The notes beneath the pieces are model-generated. The model searched no databases, was not told the origin of the DNA, and saw only the letters and a program-made list of their open reading frames with translations. From contig JAHREC010000029.1 of the NCBI GenBank assembly GCA_020081605.1, positions 186,001 through 250,000 of the forward strand: a stretch of 64,000 nt of DNA, read 5' to 3'. Source of the DNA: Albifimbria verrucaria (taxonomy: Eukaryota; Ascomycota; Sordariomycetes; Hypocreales; Stachybotryaceae). Of the stretch, positions 1-11,957 are shown in pieces. Position numbers and translations under genes: made by a program. Every line of letters starts with the position of its first letter. Positions within the stretch are counted from its first letter, which is position 1.

Positions 1-1648
1 AATTGCCGTGTCTGTGCAGAAGGATGTAGAGGAAGCATGCCTTCTGGGGTAAACTGAAGGACTTTTGTACTGTCGGGCACTGGAATAGTGGGAGGGACTC
101 TTGGATACTCGACCCCGGGTTGATGATAGAAGATTGCCATAAAACTGCCAATGCATCAAAAAAACAGAATCATCTTCCTCGTCTGTATATTCTACTTACG
201 TAGCCCAGTTAAAGACTCCCCACGCGACGTAGGATGTGGTCCTGGCCTGCACAGGTGAAAGCGGGCCTATTCTGATTTGAGCAGTTTCCTGCTCAACGCC
301 AAATAAACCCATCGAGGTACCTATCTGCACAGCTTCAGATAAATATCTTAGTACTGCATGGTCAATACCTCGAGCTTGATAAGAGAGGCTCATATACTGG
401 GCAGCGATGATGTCGGTTAGACGGTGAGAACAGCCTTCAATTACCCAAAGCCGCTCAGCCTCAGCAGCAAAATCATCAACGAGCTTGTCTACATCCCCAG
501 CTATGGCACTATACATTTGCTATTTAGAAATTCATACGTCAGCCAGGATCTGTTCTCGGATGTTCGTTCCAAGAAATGAGACTGAACCTACGCAAGCCCA
601 GAACATGAGGGCATTAACCATCAGAGAAGTACAATATGAGCCTTTCTTTTGGGAGACAAGGTCGTGTATGAAGGTATCCGGCTCGAATGAGCCCATGAGA
701 GCGTGATCGGTATCAAAATACAAACACAATACTTTTGTGGCAAGCTCATCTGTTATGGGCACAATAGTCCAATGGTCGATTTTTAACGTTTGTAGTCGGC
801 TTTCGAGATCAGGCGACGAAAGTGGAGGAGGCGGTTGAGGAATGCTAAGGTCATGTATTAGTCGTTATTAAGAGGTAACCGAAACAGACAGGGACTTACG
901 TCTTATTCCAATTTGTAGGTTCCTGCTCGGGAGGAGTTGTCCCATCATCGATGCTGCCGTCGGCGGTATCAAGAGAGAAGCTAGGTCTCAGTTCCGATTG
1001 ATGAAGCCCAGCACTTCGGGTAGCTTGAATTAGCCGCTTTAGGGGACTTTGTGTATCTCCCAAATCAATAGGGGTGCAAGTGGATACGCGAATGGATGGC
1101 GAATCTGCAGATCGATGGTGAGATTCAACCGCGGTGATGGGCCAGGACTGGCTGTGAGATCCATGGAAGGCGATGCCAAGTCTACCACGACTGACCAAAG
1201 ACGCGAAAGTATTGCAGCTGAACTGCCCTCACTCTGTAGCATTCTGATCATTGCTATTGCTCGCTGCGGAGGTAATGCGTTGAGGAGCCTAATGGCCTCG
1301 ACCAAAGCATCTCCATTATTGCCTCCGTTGCCGCTGCAGCCGCCGCTGCTACTGTTACTGTTTTTACTGCTAACATAGTTACACTCCTTTTTCCTTTCTT
1401 ACAAGCCGCGCAGACTGGGTACATTCCGTCACACTGGTGCAAGGAATAATATTACCGGTTAGCAAAGACTTGAGGTCTAAGACCAAAAGGAGGGGAAACA
1501 CTACGCGACTCTTCTTTCTCCGACAATTATTGCAGGCGATTGCAACTCCCACACGCCGTCTTGCAACAAACAGGTCGGACATTGGCAAAGCGGCTGATGG
1601 TGCATCAGGCGCTGGTGCAGGTCTTAGCGTTACGTAGCTTCTATTCAT
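1..1648 (-). CDS. Zn2Cys6 transcription factor TF1, 3' end beyond window
   Basis: Likely a nuclear DNA-binding regulator. From 1648 leftward the N-terminus carries ACNNCRRKKSR; an intron follows, then CDGMYPVCAACKKGKR and the last Cys, giving a Gal4-type binuclear zinc cluster. A Ser/Asn/Gly-rich linker leads to the fungal-specific regulatory region: IDHWTIVPITDELA near 750, a LMVNALMFWAC segment near 560, and AEAERLWVIEGCSHRLTDIIAAQ near 440. A clean intron (GTAAGT, CTAAT branch, TTAG) lies near 840-900. The reading frame breaks at about 1386 (AGGAGTG, where AGGGAGTG would join the last zinc Cys) and at about 1117; one restored G or C at each joins the parts with no stop. The C-terminus lies outside the window. 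It has the same architecture as the regulators at 1940, 20019 and 27792. Family assignment is firm; target genes are unknown. Confidence 0.85.
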
Positions 1649-1681
1649 GCTTCAATGAAGGTTTGATGTTGAAAACCATCC

Positions 1682-1918
1682 TCATCTCCAATCTCGAATG
1701 AGGGGTATAGATTTTGGCATGTCTTTGTCCAATAATTTGTCCTTTACTTTCTGGATTAACGCGTCAGGGTGGCGAATAACCGAAGCAATTCCACATGCCA
1801 CGTAAAAGCCCCGCATTTCCTCCTCGAACCATGCGTAGAACCAATAACAGTCTCGAGAACATCGGGTGTTCCTTCGAGTGTATCTGCCAACCACTATCCA
1901 AGTCGGGGATTTTTCCAT
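1682..1918 (-). other. Gap between TF1 and TFA with a weak 78-aa ORF
   Basis: A short minus-strand open frame lies between the start of TF1 (1648) and the stop of TFA (1940). It has no motif I recognise. It may simply be promoter or 3'-UTR sequence of the two flanking regulators, which run in the same direction about 290 bp apart. Confidence 0.2.
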
Positions 1919-1939
1919 TGTCCCTATCCGCCACTTGCT

Positions 1940-4363
1940 CTACCTACTTGTTTTATGGGTATTCTTGCTAGCTGATAAAGTACCGTCATCCACAGCTGGC
2001 TTTGTTAGACTTGCGACCACGGACTCTGTTCGGGTCTTCTGGATTGTGTCCGCAAAGGACAAACTGCCTCCCTGCAAAACCAGACCGCCGCCAACTTGCC
2101 CGCTGCTTCCGTCGTTCACTATGTTGACCTTGTTCAGATCAATGGCATAGTCGGTTTTCAGGCACCCCGCCATCAAATATGCTGTTGCCGTGCTGGGTAG
2201 ATTAATCTTTCTGCGCTCTGTTATGGTCTTTAGACTGAGAAGAGACTCGTTTGCAACCGGCATGTGCAGGCCTATCGCGTGTAGTAACATGCATGACTTG
2301 ATTAACATATCCCCGTCAGTTCGATCTGGACTAAGATGTGACATGAGCATTTGGGCAGCCAAGGAGCATGCTTGTAGATGCCAGCCATCGTGCCGCATCC
2401 CAAAAGCCGTGCGGTAGTTCCACAACATTGAGAGAACGGATTCACAATGAAGTGCGATGAGTGACCGAGCTGAGCGACCACGATCGAACTCGAGAAAAGA
2501 GAGGTGAGCAAATGGCTCTAGAAGCCTCAATGCAAGAACGTCGGCCGTTATACTACGTTTATTGTGTTATGTTAGTTCTCACGACCAAAACGCTTGTGTA
2601 GGAATCACCCCTAGGCTAGATTCGGTGATACGGCTAGTCCCCGTGGTTCCCTTCACCATTACTCACCTGAGAGACACCAACGTCGGGTTGGACAATTGCT
2701 CTGCGGTCGGCCCACGGGGCGATGTCCGCCTCCAGCCACTAATTTGATCGTAAAGCTGTATCGCGAAGCGACAATCTGGCGTTGGAGAGGCGGAATTGTT
2801 GACAGCTTCCAAGATGATAGCTCCGCCAAGGAGATTCAGTTGCGCCTCGCTCGAGTGAGTCTCCATGAAGTATGATAGTCGAGGATGGGGTATGATTGGA
2901 TATGGGATCCATAGGTTCACGCTGTTGTCGTCGACAGCATGCCAGGCGTCTGAGCCGAAATGCATAGGGAGGCGGGGCCTAAGAATTCGTGTGGTAGAGT
3001 TGAAGCTGAGGGAGAGTTTTCTATGGGAAATCAAGGTCAGTCATTTCTCTATGCTCTTTGGCCAACGGAGGGTGATGAGAACACTGCTCGATAGGGGTCA
3101 CCTCCACATACAAATCGAGAAAATAGAAACCCCATGACGCGTACGACAAGGCTTGTTTTTCCCTTTTTGTTCGGTAGTGCTGTGAGCATTGGCATTCAAA
3201 TAGCTACTGATCGGCACTGGCAGTGAATTCCAGTAGCCTTTTGTCTCGAGTTGGGAATGAAGGCTAAAGAGCTCGTCGAGCAACTGGCTTGCGCTTTGTG
3301 ATTTCCCAGACAGATGTTCGTACATCCATAGCGCTATCATACCCTGCAGAAGTGCTAGAGTGGGTTGGGCCCTGTCTAGGTCCAAGGTACTCATGGCTTC
3401 TTCGGCAAAGGCGCGGCCTGATAGCTGCCTGAGTTCGAGGTCGCCATCGTTCGAATGGGCATGTAACTGAGTCTGATTAGCCAAGCCATAGCCGAGAGAT
3501 TAGAAGGTAAAGAAGGTTGACCGTTAGAAGAAGCTCAGTTCAAGAAGTAGATTTGGCACAAACGTACTGTGGCTACAGCAAGGAGAGCATTGACGAGAAA
3601 TCGAGAGTAGAACTGGATCTCGCTATGATTTCTTGTGTCGGTTTCTTGGGATGCGATAGAGCAAATATGCTCATGAAGCACCCCCGATGGATTATTTTCG
3701 TTAGAGTTGTGTCCCATGTCCATAACACATTCAATAGGTTCAGCATGGCTTCGTCATCATTGCTGACCCTTGTCCACTGCGAGAGTGGAAGCGTGAACCG
3801 GCCATGGGTACCGACAGGCAGAGGTGTCAGACTGGGAGCCACTCCACCGACGATATGTGAAAATCCTGGCCCTGATGCATTATCCGTATCTCGCGCATCC
3901 CTGAGCTTCTTTAGCACATTAATGGAATCCTTTAGAGTGCCCTCTCTGAGTGAGCTAACGATATTACGCAAGCCCTGGTTTGCTGCTTCTAATTCTCGAT
4001 TTGTCTGCTGACGAGACTGATAATGACATCTTTCATTTTTGCGGGTGCAGGACCGACAGACAGGCTTACCACCATCGCACTAAACAGGTATCTTGCGTTA
4101 GCTGTTATGGTAAGTGAGACGAATGCGAGCATTAATTTCAGATATTCAAACCTTGATCTTGCGCTCCCGGCAACCTATTCGGCGCAGAAGCTGTTAGTGG
4201 ATCTGGAATTCAATGTCTATCTGTCACCATGACGAGCTTACGGTCGCACGCGGTCGCGGTCAATTCCCTTTGCGGACAGTTGCTCCTCAAGAGCAGGATC
4301 ACTCTGAGCTTGCTGTACTGCGGTAGGCTTCGATTTTATGAGACGATAAGTATGGGGATCCAT
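1940..4363 (-). CDS. Zn2Cys6 transcription factor TFA
   Basis: Predicted nuclear transcription factor. The zinc cluster is assembled across two introns: ACDR then CRERKIK then CDGGKPVCRSCTRKNERC (about 4220-4020). The first intron (GTAAGC, ACTAAC, AATAG) splits the first Cys pair and the second has a GCTAAC branch. A linker with a likely coiled segment follows, then the fungal-specific domain: WTWDTTLTKIIHRG near 3690, FYSRFLVNALLAVAT near 3590, SGRAFAEEAMSTLDL near 3420. The C-terminal exon 2524-1940 begins LLEPFAHLSFLEF after a GTGAGT intron. Frame slips occur at about 3671 (ATGAGC) and at the A5 run 3156-3160; a single base at each restores continuity. The ATG at 4363 opens a plausible N-terminus but is out of frame with the zinc cluster, so the true start is unresolved. 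Confidence 0.82.
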
Positions 4364-5569
4364 TGATCTCAAATGCAGTATTCGAAATGGTTCGATTGAG
4401 CTCTATGGGCAAGATTAAACGGACGCGGCTGGAGTGCTGAGTTGGGGGTTGGAAGAACTAAGTGGCATGTAATAGAATGGTCGAAATATTGCACTTTGTT
4501 GAGCTTGAGAGTTGCTTAGTCACTTCCATACACAACAAATGCACACTCATCCGGCGGGGTCAACGTGGCTATTGAGAATCTGCACGGCTTCTAAGACGCT
4601 GGCCTCACCATCTCGGATGGATTAAATAACAGTGACTATGGGAACGTTGTTTTTCAAGTATATTCTCGAGAAGTTTGGCATTCTCTTAACATCTTATCTA
4701 GGATACTCATACTTGAAATAGGTTTTGAGAGTATATCAAAATAAGCATCATGTCCAGGAGCAGACAGTATACATTAATGTCAAACCTCTATGAAATTCCT
4801 GGTGAAAAGCATAGCAGTATTGTATCGTTTGAGCATAAATAGACTACCGAGATCTGATGGTCGTCCTGGGTGCTGCAGAACATTGTTTAGACAGAAATAT
4901 TATCTCTGACGTCACATTGGACAACAATATGGCACTGCCTGACTGCGTCCCCTTAGCTATGCATCGGTTGCTGACAATTTCTGGTCTGCCTTCTACGTTC
5001 CGTTCAAGGGAGCACACACCTAATCCAGAATGGCCATTATCAATGCCTGTACTTCTCGCCAAATAATGCCAAGCGATAAAGGCTGCCCAATATCGCTCCT
5101 TCCAAGTAATAAGCAGATGTAGAAGAGCGACTTCAATCCTTGCTACGTCACCATTCCACCCATATAGCCGTCACCATGACGTAGAATCTAGACTATGAGC
5201 GTTCTGCCGTTCATGTGCATAGACACTGTAGGCTGCCGCTCAATATCTTTGGTCTGTATCTGCGGACCTAACTCATCGATCAATCTATCGCTCATTGACG
5301 CATTCATTTCACCAAATCTTACTTCTTGAGCAATAACTTTGAGGTATATTGCCCCGCCTTTGCTACTGCTTGGGACGCCCAACGGCCTGTGAAAGCTCAT
5401 ACAAGGACTAATACGCCACCCTCAGAAGAATCTCATCCTGCTCAACGTGACCTTCGCCAAGACCTTCGACAATTCCAGCAATCAAGTTGTTGGATTTCAA
5501 TTTACGCGACAGTACAACATCGATTTTCCATTAACCTCTGCGAGACACTATACGCACCGCAATTACACG
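4364..5569. other. Intergenic region, divergent promoters
   Basis: About 1.2 kb between the divergently transcribed TFA and the desaturase. No coding frame with protein-like composition, no repeat and no RNA gene was seen. It presumably holds both promoters. Confidence 0.5.
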
Positions 5570-7552
5570 ATGATGAACCAAGACCGAATTCTGTCGCAAA
5601 GTACTGTGGAAGGACTGATCGCAGAGGGTCAAGCTATTGTCATCTTTGAGAATATGATCCTGCGGCTCGACTCGTGGTTGGAGAGACACCCTGGTGGCCG
5701 TCTAGTCATTTTGCATATGGTTGGAAGAAATGCCACCGACGAGATGAAAGCGTATGTGTAGTCTCCATGGTCAATAATGGTCATGAAAGATAAGGATTTC
5801 ATTAATCGATCCATCCCCAAGTCCTTAGAGTTGATCTACACTACCCAGAAAAGGGGAACTATTTTCGTATTGGATTTATATGCTATCAATGTATTTTCCT
5901 GGGCGGATTACTGGCTTATGAATCTGAGGACTTGTTGCATCCACGACTGTCTCGAGGTTCTGACCGGTAAGATGCCTCAACGGTGGAGATTCAGACCATG
6001 CTAACGTTCTTGGCTTAACAGCTACCATCCAGAAAAGATGCTACGGAGTATGAAGGGTTTTCAAATCGGCCGGAAACAAGAGCCTTGGGTCAACCGCACA
6101 CCGCCCATTAGAGGTGGCAAGTTCCAGGCTATCATGGAGAGCTTGTATGCCTCCGGCAGGCAAGCCGCAGTCGACTTTAATTGTAACGATAACTCTGGCC
6201 TTGAGCCGTCTAATGCCATCAACCTAAAAAGGCCACCACTCAACACGTTAACAAAAGAGGGAAGAGCTTCAATACGCTCTTGCACCAGCACAAAGACCTC
6301 TATCAAGGCTTCCATCACTCATGTCACTGTCGCCGAGGCCTGTATATTGAAGGAGAAACTCAAGGACTCAAAAACTACCCTTCTGTCGACCCTGTTGTCC
6401 AGTCAGACATTGCTCACAGGTATCAGGTGCTGCATGATAACATCCGTGATCAAGGTCTTTATGAGTGTCAATATATCGAATATGGCAAGGAGATGGTTCG
6501 CTACAGTTCCTTGTTCATAGCTTTCATTACGACCCTATCTTTAGCGTGGTATATGACCTCCGCTGTCTTCCTCGGCCTATTTTGGGTACGTCGTCTGATC
6601 TCACGTGAATCTCCATCTAACCGTTTGATAGCACCAAATCATGTTTACGGCCCACGATGCTGGTCATTGTGCCATTACGCATAAGTTCGAGTACGATGCT
6701 CTTATAGGCATGTTCATAGCTGACTTCTGCTGTGGCTTATCAATTGGCTGGTGGAAGAGCAGCCACAATGTTCATCATCTCGTAACCAACATGCCCGAAC
6801 ACGACCCCGATATTCAGAACGTTCCTTTCTTCGCCACATGCCCTTCCTTTTTCAAGTCCCTTGACTCCACCTACTACGACGGCTTTACCTTTGTCTGGGA
6901 TGCTGCTGCCGATTTCTTGGTTCAATACCAGGTTTACACATATTACCCCGTAATGGCAATTGCTCGCTTCAACCTTTATCTCCTCTCGTGGCTTCATATC
7001 CTGTCCCGCAAATCCAGTGGACTCGGGGGCAGCAAGGTGTGGTGGGTCCGACCAACTGAGATGATATTTATGGCCTGCTACTGGTTCCTTTTCGGATATT
7101 GTCTCCTATGGCGCACTCTTCCTACATGGACTCTCCGAATTCTCTTTGTTCTTGTGTCTCATATCGTCACTCTGCCTCTTCATATTCAAATTACTCTCTC
7201 CCATTGGGGAATGTCTACTGCCAACCTCGGTGAGTCAGAGTCTTTTGCTCAGCGACAGTTACGTACTACCATGGATATAGAATGTCCAGCCTGGTTGGAC
7301 TTCATCCATGGAGGGCTGCAATTTCAAGCCGTCCACCACCTCTTTCCTCGTGTACCGCGCCACAACCTCCGAAAGGTACAGTTGTTGGTGCGAGAGTTCT
7401 GTAATGACACTGGCATCACATATAGCATTCTGAGTTTTGCAAAGGGTAATAGTAAGGTTATTGGCAGGCTACAAGAGGCAAGTGATCAGCTTCAGATCAT
7501 CCTTGATTGTCAGAAAGGAATGGCTGCAACGGGTGGAGGCGGGTTTCACTAA
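5570..7552 (+). CDS. Cytochrome b5-fusion delta-8-type sphingolipid desaturase
   Basis: Membrane-bound front-end desaturase, expected in the ER, inserting a double bond into the sphingoid base of ceramides. The N-terminal cytochrome b5 domain starts MMNQDRILSQ and contains HPGG (about 5687). Exon 1 ends at 5751 and joins 6022 across a 270-bp intron, placing the second heme His (AYHPEKM) right after the splice. A variable linker follows, then the desaturase domain with three histidine boxes: HDAGH (about 6650), HNVHH (about 6765) and QAVHH (about 7325), the Gln replacing the first His as is typical of front-end enzymes. Intron 6586-6631 (46 bp) has perfect signals. The linker frame slips at the CC of 6339-6340; one extra C gives the continuous LKNYPSVDP segment. 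Delta-8 rather than another regiospecificity is inferred from family resemblance. Confidence 0.88.
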
Positions 7553-7650
7553 GATGTATTTTCATGTCACTACTCTGTCTATGCGCTCAATAACGCTAGC
7601 CGCTCTTAAAATATGACTCAAAATACGGAGAAGTCAGTCGAGCCTGTTTC

Positions 7651-8310
7651 TCATTTCCTTACATCGGTCGCGAAATAGACCTTATGGGCATCATTGATAT
7701 TCGCCATAGCAGAAGTTGGAGTAGCTACCTTTATCTCTGCAACGGTAATTGGCTTCCAATCCTGCCGACGGCTCCTTCGAGACAGGCCCGGGTCCCTAGG
7801 ATCAATAGCAGCCAGGTTCTTATTAGTATAATCAACCCAGCGTTCAATGAGCCAGATCGGTAGAAACTGGTGGAACAGCTCCAACGGCGATATAGGGAGT
7901 TTATGGACTTCAAAGGGGCGTTCCGGGACGTTGAACGGTTCAAATTGGCTGCCTATAGCGTCTGTGGGCTCTATATTTGGTCTGTATGTAATCTCTGCAT
8001 CTTTTTCGGCCCGGCTATTATTGAAGGTAATATCTAAGTCGATGCCTTCGTCAGCAGCCGGGTCAGCAGCAGCAGCGGCAGCGGAAAGGGCCTTGACCCC
8101 TTGAGACCCGGCCCGGCGCCGGACCCGGCCCTGCTGTTGATTTCTTGGTCCATTGTCTCCCATTGATGTATCGTTAAAAGCCCCTGCCTAGCTTTTTTTG
8201 TGGTGAGGGGTTCAAGAAGTTACTTTATGTACCGACACGATGACTAAGGTGTTGTGGGGTTGCTACGTTTTCGGCTCTTTACTCCGTTCAAGGAGATGGT
8301 GCTATTGGCA
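7651..8310 (-). mobile_element. piggyBac-like element, copy 1: 5' stub
   Basis: The minus-strand ORF 8163-7651 encodes only the N-terminal part of a fungal piggyBac transposase: an acidic leader, then FEPFNVPERPFEVHKLP and FLPIWLIERWVDYTN. It parallels the longer copy at 11958 almost residue by residue, then stops soon after VAEIK, before any of the three catalytic Asp regions. The DNA upstream of the ATG (about 8170-8300) is also shared with copies 2 and 3 on the opposite and same strands, including a CCCCACAA-type block. The homology beyond the coding part shows it is an element remnant rather than a host gene. It cannot encode an active transposase. Confidence 0.8.
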
Positions 8311-8509
8311 GCATCTTTAACAAATTCTGTATTGTTCTAGGAACTGCGAACTTTCGCGACACACTGGCTATAGAAAAGTTCAGGATTATTTTGGTGGACC
8401 TCTACAGCCTCTTCCATCGCTGTATTTATTTTTGTTCGAAAAAAGGTTAATTCGATGGAGTTGCGGTGGTTTGAAGCCATCGGCAATTACTAACGGACGA
8501 CTTTCTTGG

Positions 8510-8981
8510 CTAGCATAGCCCTAGACCAAGAAGCTCGCGAAAATCTTGCCAAGGTTCGCTCCCGTCGAAGTCTTTGGTTGATATGATCAATGATCTTTTA
8601 GAATAGGCAGAGACAGAAAAGGCGAGCGTTCGTAAAAAACGAAGCATAGCGCGGTAATTTCTGCTGGAGCCACAGCCTGACGGCCTGTCGTAACCGACCT
8701 GATTTTCATTGTTTACCTCATCCTCAATATTTTTGGTTCCCTTCTTTGACTTGCTTCCATTATTGGACTTGTTAATTAGCCACAAAGATTGGGGTGGCTG
8801 TGCCGGAAGGGGGTTTGGTATATCTGCTGGGAGGTTTGGTTCTGCGTTTGCTTGCACGCATGGGGTTGTCTGACATATTCATACGCTTATGAGAGCCATA
8901 CATATTGAGCTTTTTGACCCGAAGCGTAGTTGTTATGCTTAAATAGTTCCGAAAGCAAGATTTTGGCAAATTAGCCCTCAT
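8510..8981 (-). other. Unrecognised low-complexity ORF pair beside the piggyBac stub
   Basis: Two overlapping minus-strand frames read as one Lys/Asn/Ser-rich stretch if a slip is allowed: one begins MSDNPMRASKRRTKPPSRY, the other contains NGSKSKKGTKNIEDEVNNEN. No conserved domain is recognised. The position just upstream of the stub suggests transposon-associated sequence, but it could be a decayed host gene. Confidence 0.2.
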
Positions 8982-10440
8982 CCAACACGAGGAACGAATC
9001 GCCTTCCTTTTACCATCGTATCAGATTCTCACTTTTCCTCTCTTTAAGAAAACTAAGGTAGTTAGATTCCAAGCTAACTTTTGGCAACGAGGAACCGCTT
9101 ACCCGTTAAGCTTCTGCACGAATAGAGGAAGTTGCTGTCGTTTACGTTGCGTTTGCCGCTTTGCTTAATGAGATGAACGGAGTTCAGCTTTTATGGTCTG
9201 TTGACTATTGTAGAGCTCAACTTTTGGATCTGGCCCATGTTTACGGAAGAAGAGGTCTACCTTTGGCAGGATGAGAATCAATACAAGTACCTCGAGTTCA
9301 GTTCTAGGCACGGTCTTTGCCAGGAGGCCTCCGAGCTTTAGAGGGTAGGAACACTCAGGAACTCGTGGAACCTGTGTCGGTTCGATTGACGGCAGATGAG
9401 AGGCAGATGAGAAAGGGGTGTCGCACCAAGGAGCCTCACAGAGTATCAAGTGACGCTGTAGCGTGGCATCTACACCATCATTATCTATCCTAAGAGGCGG
9501 CGGCCAATGAATCCCAAGACGTGACCAAGGTGCCATGTCTCTCGCTTTAACGCCAGGAACAACCTTAAAGGCGTGGGGCACGCGCATGTGACTGGTCTAG
9601 GGCCCTCTAACAATACATCTGGAGTGCTAACGTAAGTTGACGTTGGGCTATGGCTTCTTGCCGAGCCAGTGCCGATGGGGTAGATCTCGGGGTTATGTAG
9701 TGCGTCATCCCAATCATGTATTCCATCAGATAGTCACACGTAACACTTCACACACCCCACATATAGCAACTATGACAATTTCAGTATAGTACCCTCATCG
9801 CCATTGGCAGCAATGTAGGCCAGTCGTCCATCGCCACTTGTGCTATAGCGACCGGTGTTTCCCTGGGGTGTTGGCATTGATTGGAGCAAAGACGTGAATC
9901 TGATCAATGAAGCATTATTGGTTCTTGGACAAGAAGTCTGCTTCTGACAACATGGGAACAAATATGGGGCACTCAAATTGACCAAGCATGATTGTATAAG
10001 TTGACCATCAGAGAACATATTCTACATAAAATTTCGCCACCAAAATGGCACCCAAGGGGTAGCAGGAAAACAATATTGCTCTAAAATCCAGGCCAACTGA
10101 AGCAGTTGGGGTTGTTTGAGGTGGGGAGAGGGGGTGAAACGGGTAATGATCGCCCCAGCCAAAACTATGGATACTCGCATGTCTGTCCCCTTCGAGAAAG
10201 CCAAACTCGCTCATTTTGTTCTTCGCCTTCGAGGATGGATGGTTCAGTTTATGCATCTACAGGTAGCGTTGCCAACAGAGGAGCCAACTTTCAGGCTTGT
10301 TCGCAATCGTGCACGGAATCTGAAAATGAAACAATTATATTTCTGTTGACACATGGCAAGGCAAAGTTCTAGTCTCCAGCACTCTTTTATTTCCAGCACT
10401 GGGAGAGAGGACAAGATGTAGCTGCGAAGGACGCAGCACA
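8982..10440. other. Gene-poor stretch with one weak ORF
   Basis: The only sizeable frame is a 140-aa minus-strand ORF (9587-9165), Pro/Leu-rich, without a recognisable domain or introns. Nothing else convincing is present. Confidence 0.3.
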
Positions 10441-10959
10441 TTGCATAACACACAAATACTAGCTTGTAGGTATAATATTTCCCGGTCGAAACATAGCCGG
10501 CTAGAAGTCTCAAAACTTAATATAGTCGAAGACCATCTCCAACCTAATATTACGGCGAGACGTCCAAGTGCATTGGAGACTCAAGGGTACCGGCCCTCGC
10601 AGGAAAGAAATAAGCGGGCTGTCCAGCAAACGAACGAGCAACTTCTGTGCGAGCCATGGTCCATGCGGAAGTTGAGCGACTGCAGTGGAACAGAGCAGAA
10701 TGTATCTGTCGTCCCGCCAGATTTAAATTGTTTCTTCTCAAGCCAGCGTCGTATCCACACAAGGCGAAGCAATCATTTTGGTTTGCTCAATGAACGCAGT
10801 CACTACGACGAAGTTGCAAATCTTCCCGCGCTTAAAGCACAGGAGACCCGAGTTCATCCTGGGAATATCGTGCAACTGGAGAACGACTTGCGGACCTTCA
10901 CTCAGCAGCAACTTCAAGCGATGAAGGAGAGTTTTCAAGGATGGGTTGAATCATCTTAG
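10441..10959 (+). CDS. Hypothetical 172-aa protein
   Basis: An uninterrupted ATG-to-stop frame of 172 codons, unusually long for this non-coding neighbourhood. It is hydrophilic, with no signal peptide or membrane segment. The C-terminus (about residues 140-172) is predicted helical and Gln-rich (LENDLRTFTQQQLQAMKES), as in a short amphipathic or coiled segment. I do not recognise a family. It lies between the two piggyBac remnants, so it may be a young or spurious frame. Codon composition is not clearly distinguishable from the flanks by eye. Confidence 0.3.
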   Translation: MHNTQILACRYNISRSKHSRLEVSKLNIVEDHLQPNITARRPSALETQGYRPSQERNKRAVQQTNEQLLCEPWSMRKLSDCSGTEQNVSVVPPDLNCFFSSQRRIHTRRSNHFGLLNERSHYDEVANLPALKAQETRVHPGNIVQLENDLRTFTQQQLQAMKESFQGWVESS

Positions 10960-11599
10960 GAAGACTTTTATCAGAGAAGAAGGGAATATACTTCTTCCTC
11001 GCCATAGACATGGCATCTGAGTTTGTCAAACTCAACACTCATGTCTCTAGTCATAGAGAAACAGGGCCAGAATTATCACAGAGTATGGTGCCTGTGTAGT
11101 GCTTGGTAATTTTATGGTAATTTTCTAGCTACCAAATAGTGTCAGCTTCCTCGTCCCTCAAGGCGGAAATGGGTATATATAGATACCCGGGTCCTTCGTA
11201 CACCAAGTTGATAGAATACGGTCAGATTCTTGAGCTCACTCGACTAATTCAAGACCTTTCGCATTACTCATGGAATGGACAAATTGCTCTCTCTCATTGC
11301 TTTGCTTTCTTCAATGTCCACCCTCGACATTGACATGGTAGGGCGTGGACGCAACTGCCGAGCTGCACTCGAGTATATCCCAGTAAGTCCGATGACCAGT
11401 ATTCAGGTTCGGTGAAGGGAGAGAATCATCCTGGCTCTGTGGGTATACAGGTTGTCGCCTATTGAAAAAGTCAGGTCATTTCAAGAGTGTAGTGTTGCTT
11501 TCTGGATCACGCCAGTAATAGAATTAGATATTTGCTGCCCGGGATGTGGGGTGCAATGGAATAGAGCATCAATACCTCCTTTGAAACTGATCTTGTCCC

Positions 11600-11870
11600 A
11601 GATTGGAAGGTCATGTTCAGAAGTGGACATCTAGACAAGTGTGCAAAGGGTGCAGAAATAGATGAAGCATCAACAGGTGGACGAGCGAGAGATGCATAGC
11701 GAGGTTCGGATGAGATAGAGCTGGACGACAGACCAACAAGTGGATGGGACACCAACAACCGGACGAGGAGTGCAGAAGCAGATGTCTGGAAATGCGTGGA
11801 GTGCCAGGAATGATACTTCGTGTCTATCCCTTGACGGTCATAAGCTGCAGACCATGTAGAAGCCCCACAA
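11600..11870. repeat. Degenerate CAGAAGTGGAC-like repeats left of piggyBac copy 2
   Basis: This stretch contains scattered variants of a CAGAAGTGGAC/GTGGACGAG word (CAGAAGTGGACATC near 11620, further variants to 11785). Similar words reappear right of the element (14150-14220: CAAGAAGTGAACGTCC, CAGAAGCTGACG) and in the AT-rich block at 36280-36480. They may be subterminal repeats of the element or an older repeat into which it inserted. Confidence 0.4.
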
Positions 11871-11957
11871 TGTCTTAGTCAGACGTCGGTACATAGAGTA
11901 ACTTCCTAAACCTCTCACCACCAAAAATGCTAGGCAGGGGCTTTTGACGATACATCG

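Noticed and set aside
5777..6004. ORF inside the desaturase first intron
   Set aside because: Including it would separate the heme ligands and no desaturase has sequence there; treated as intronic.
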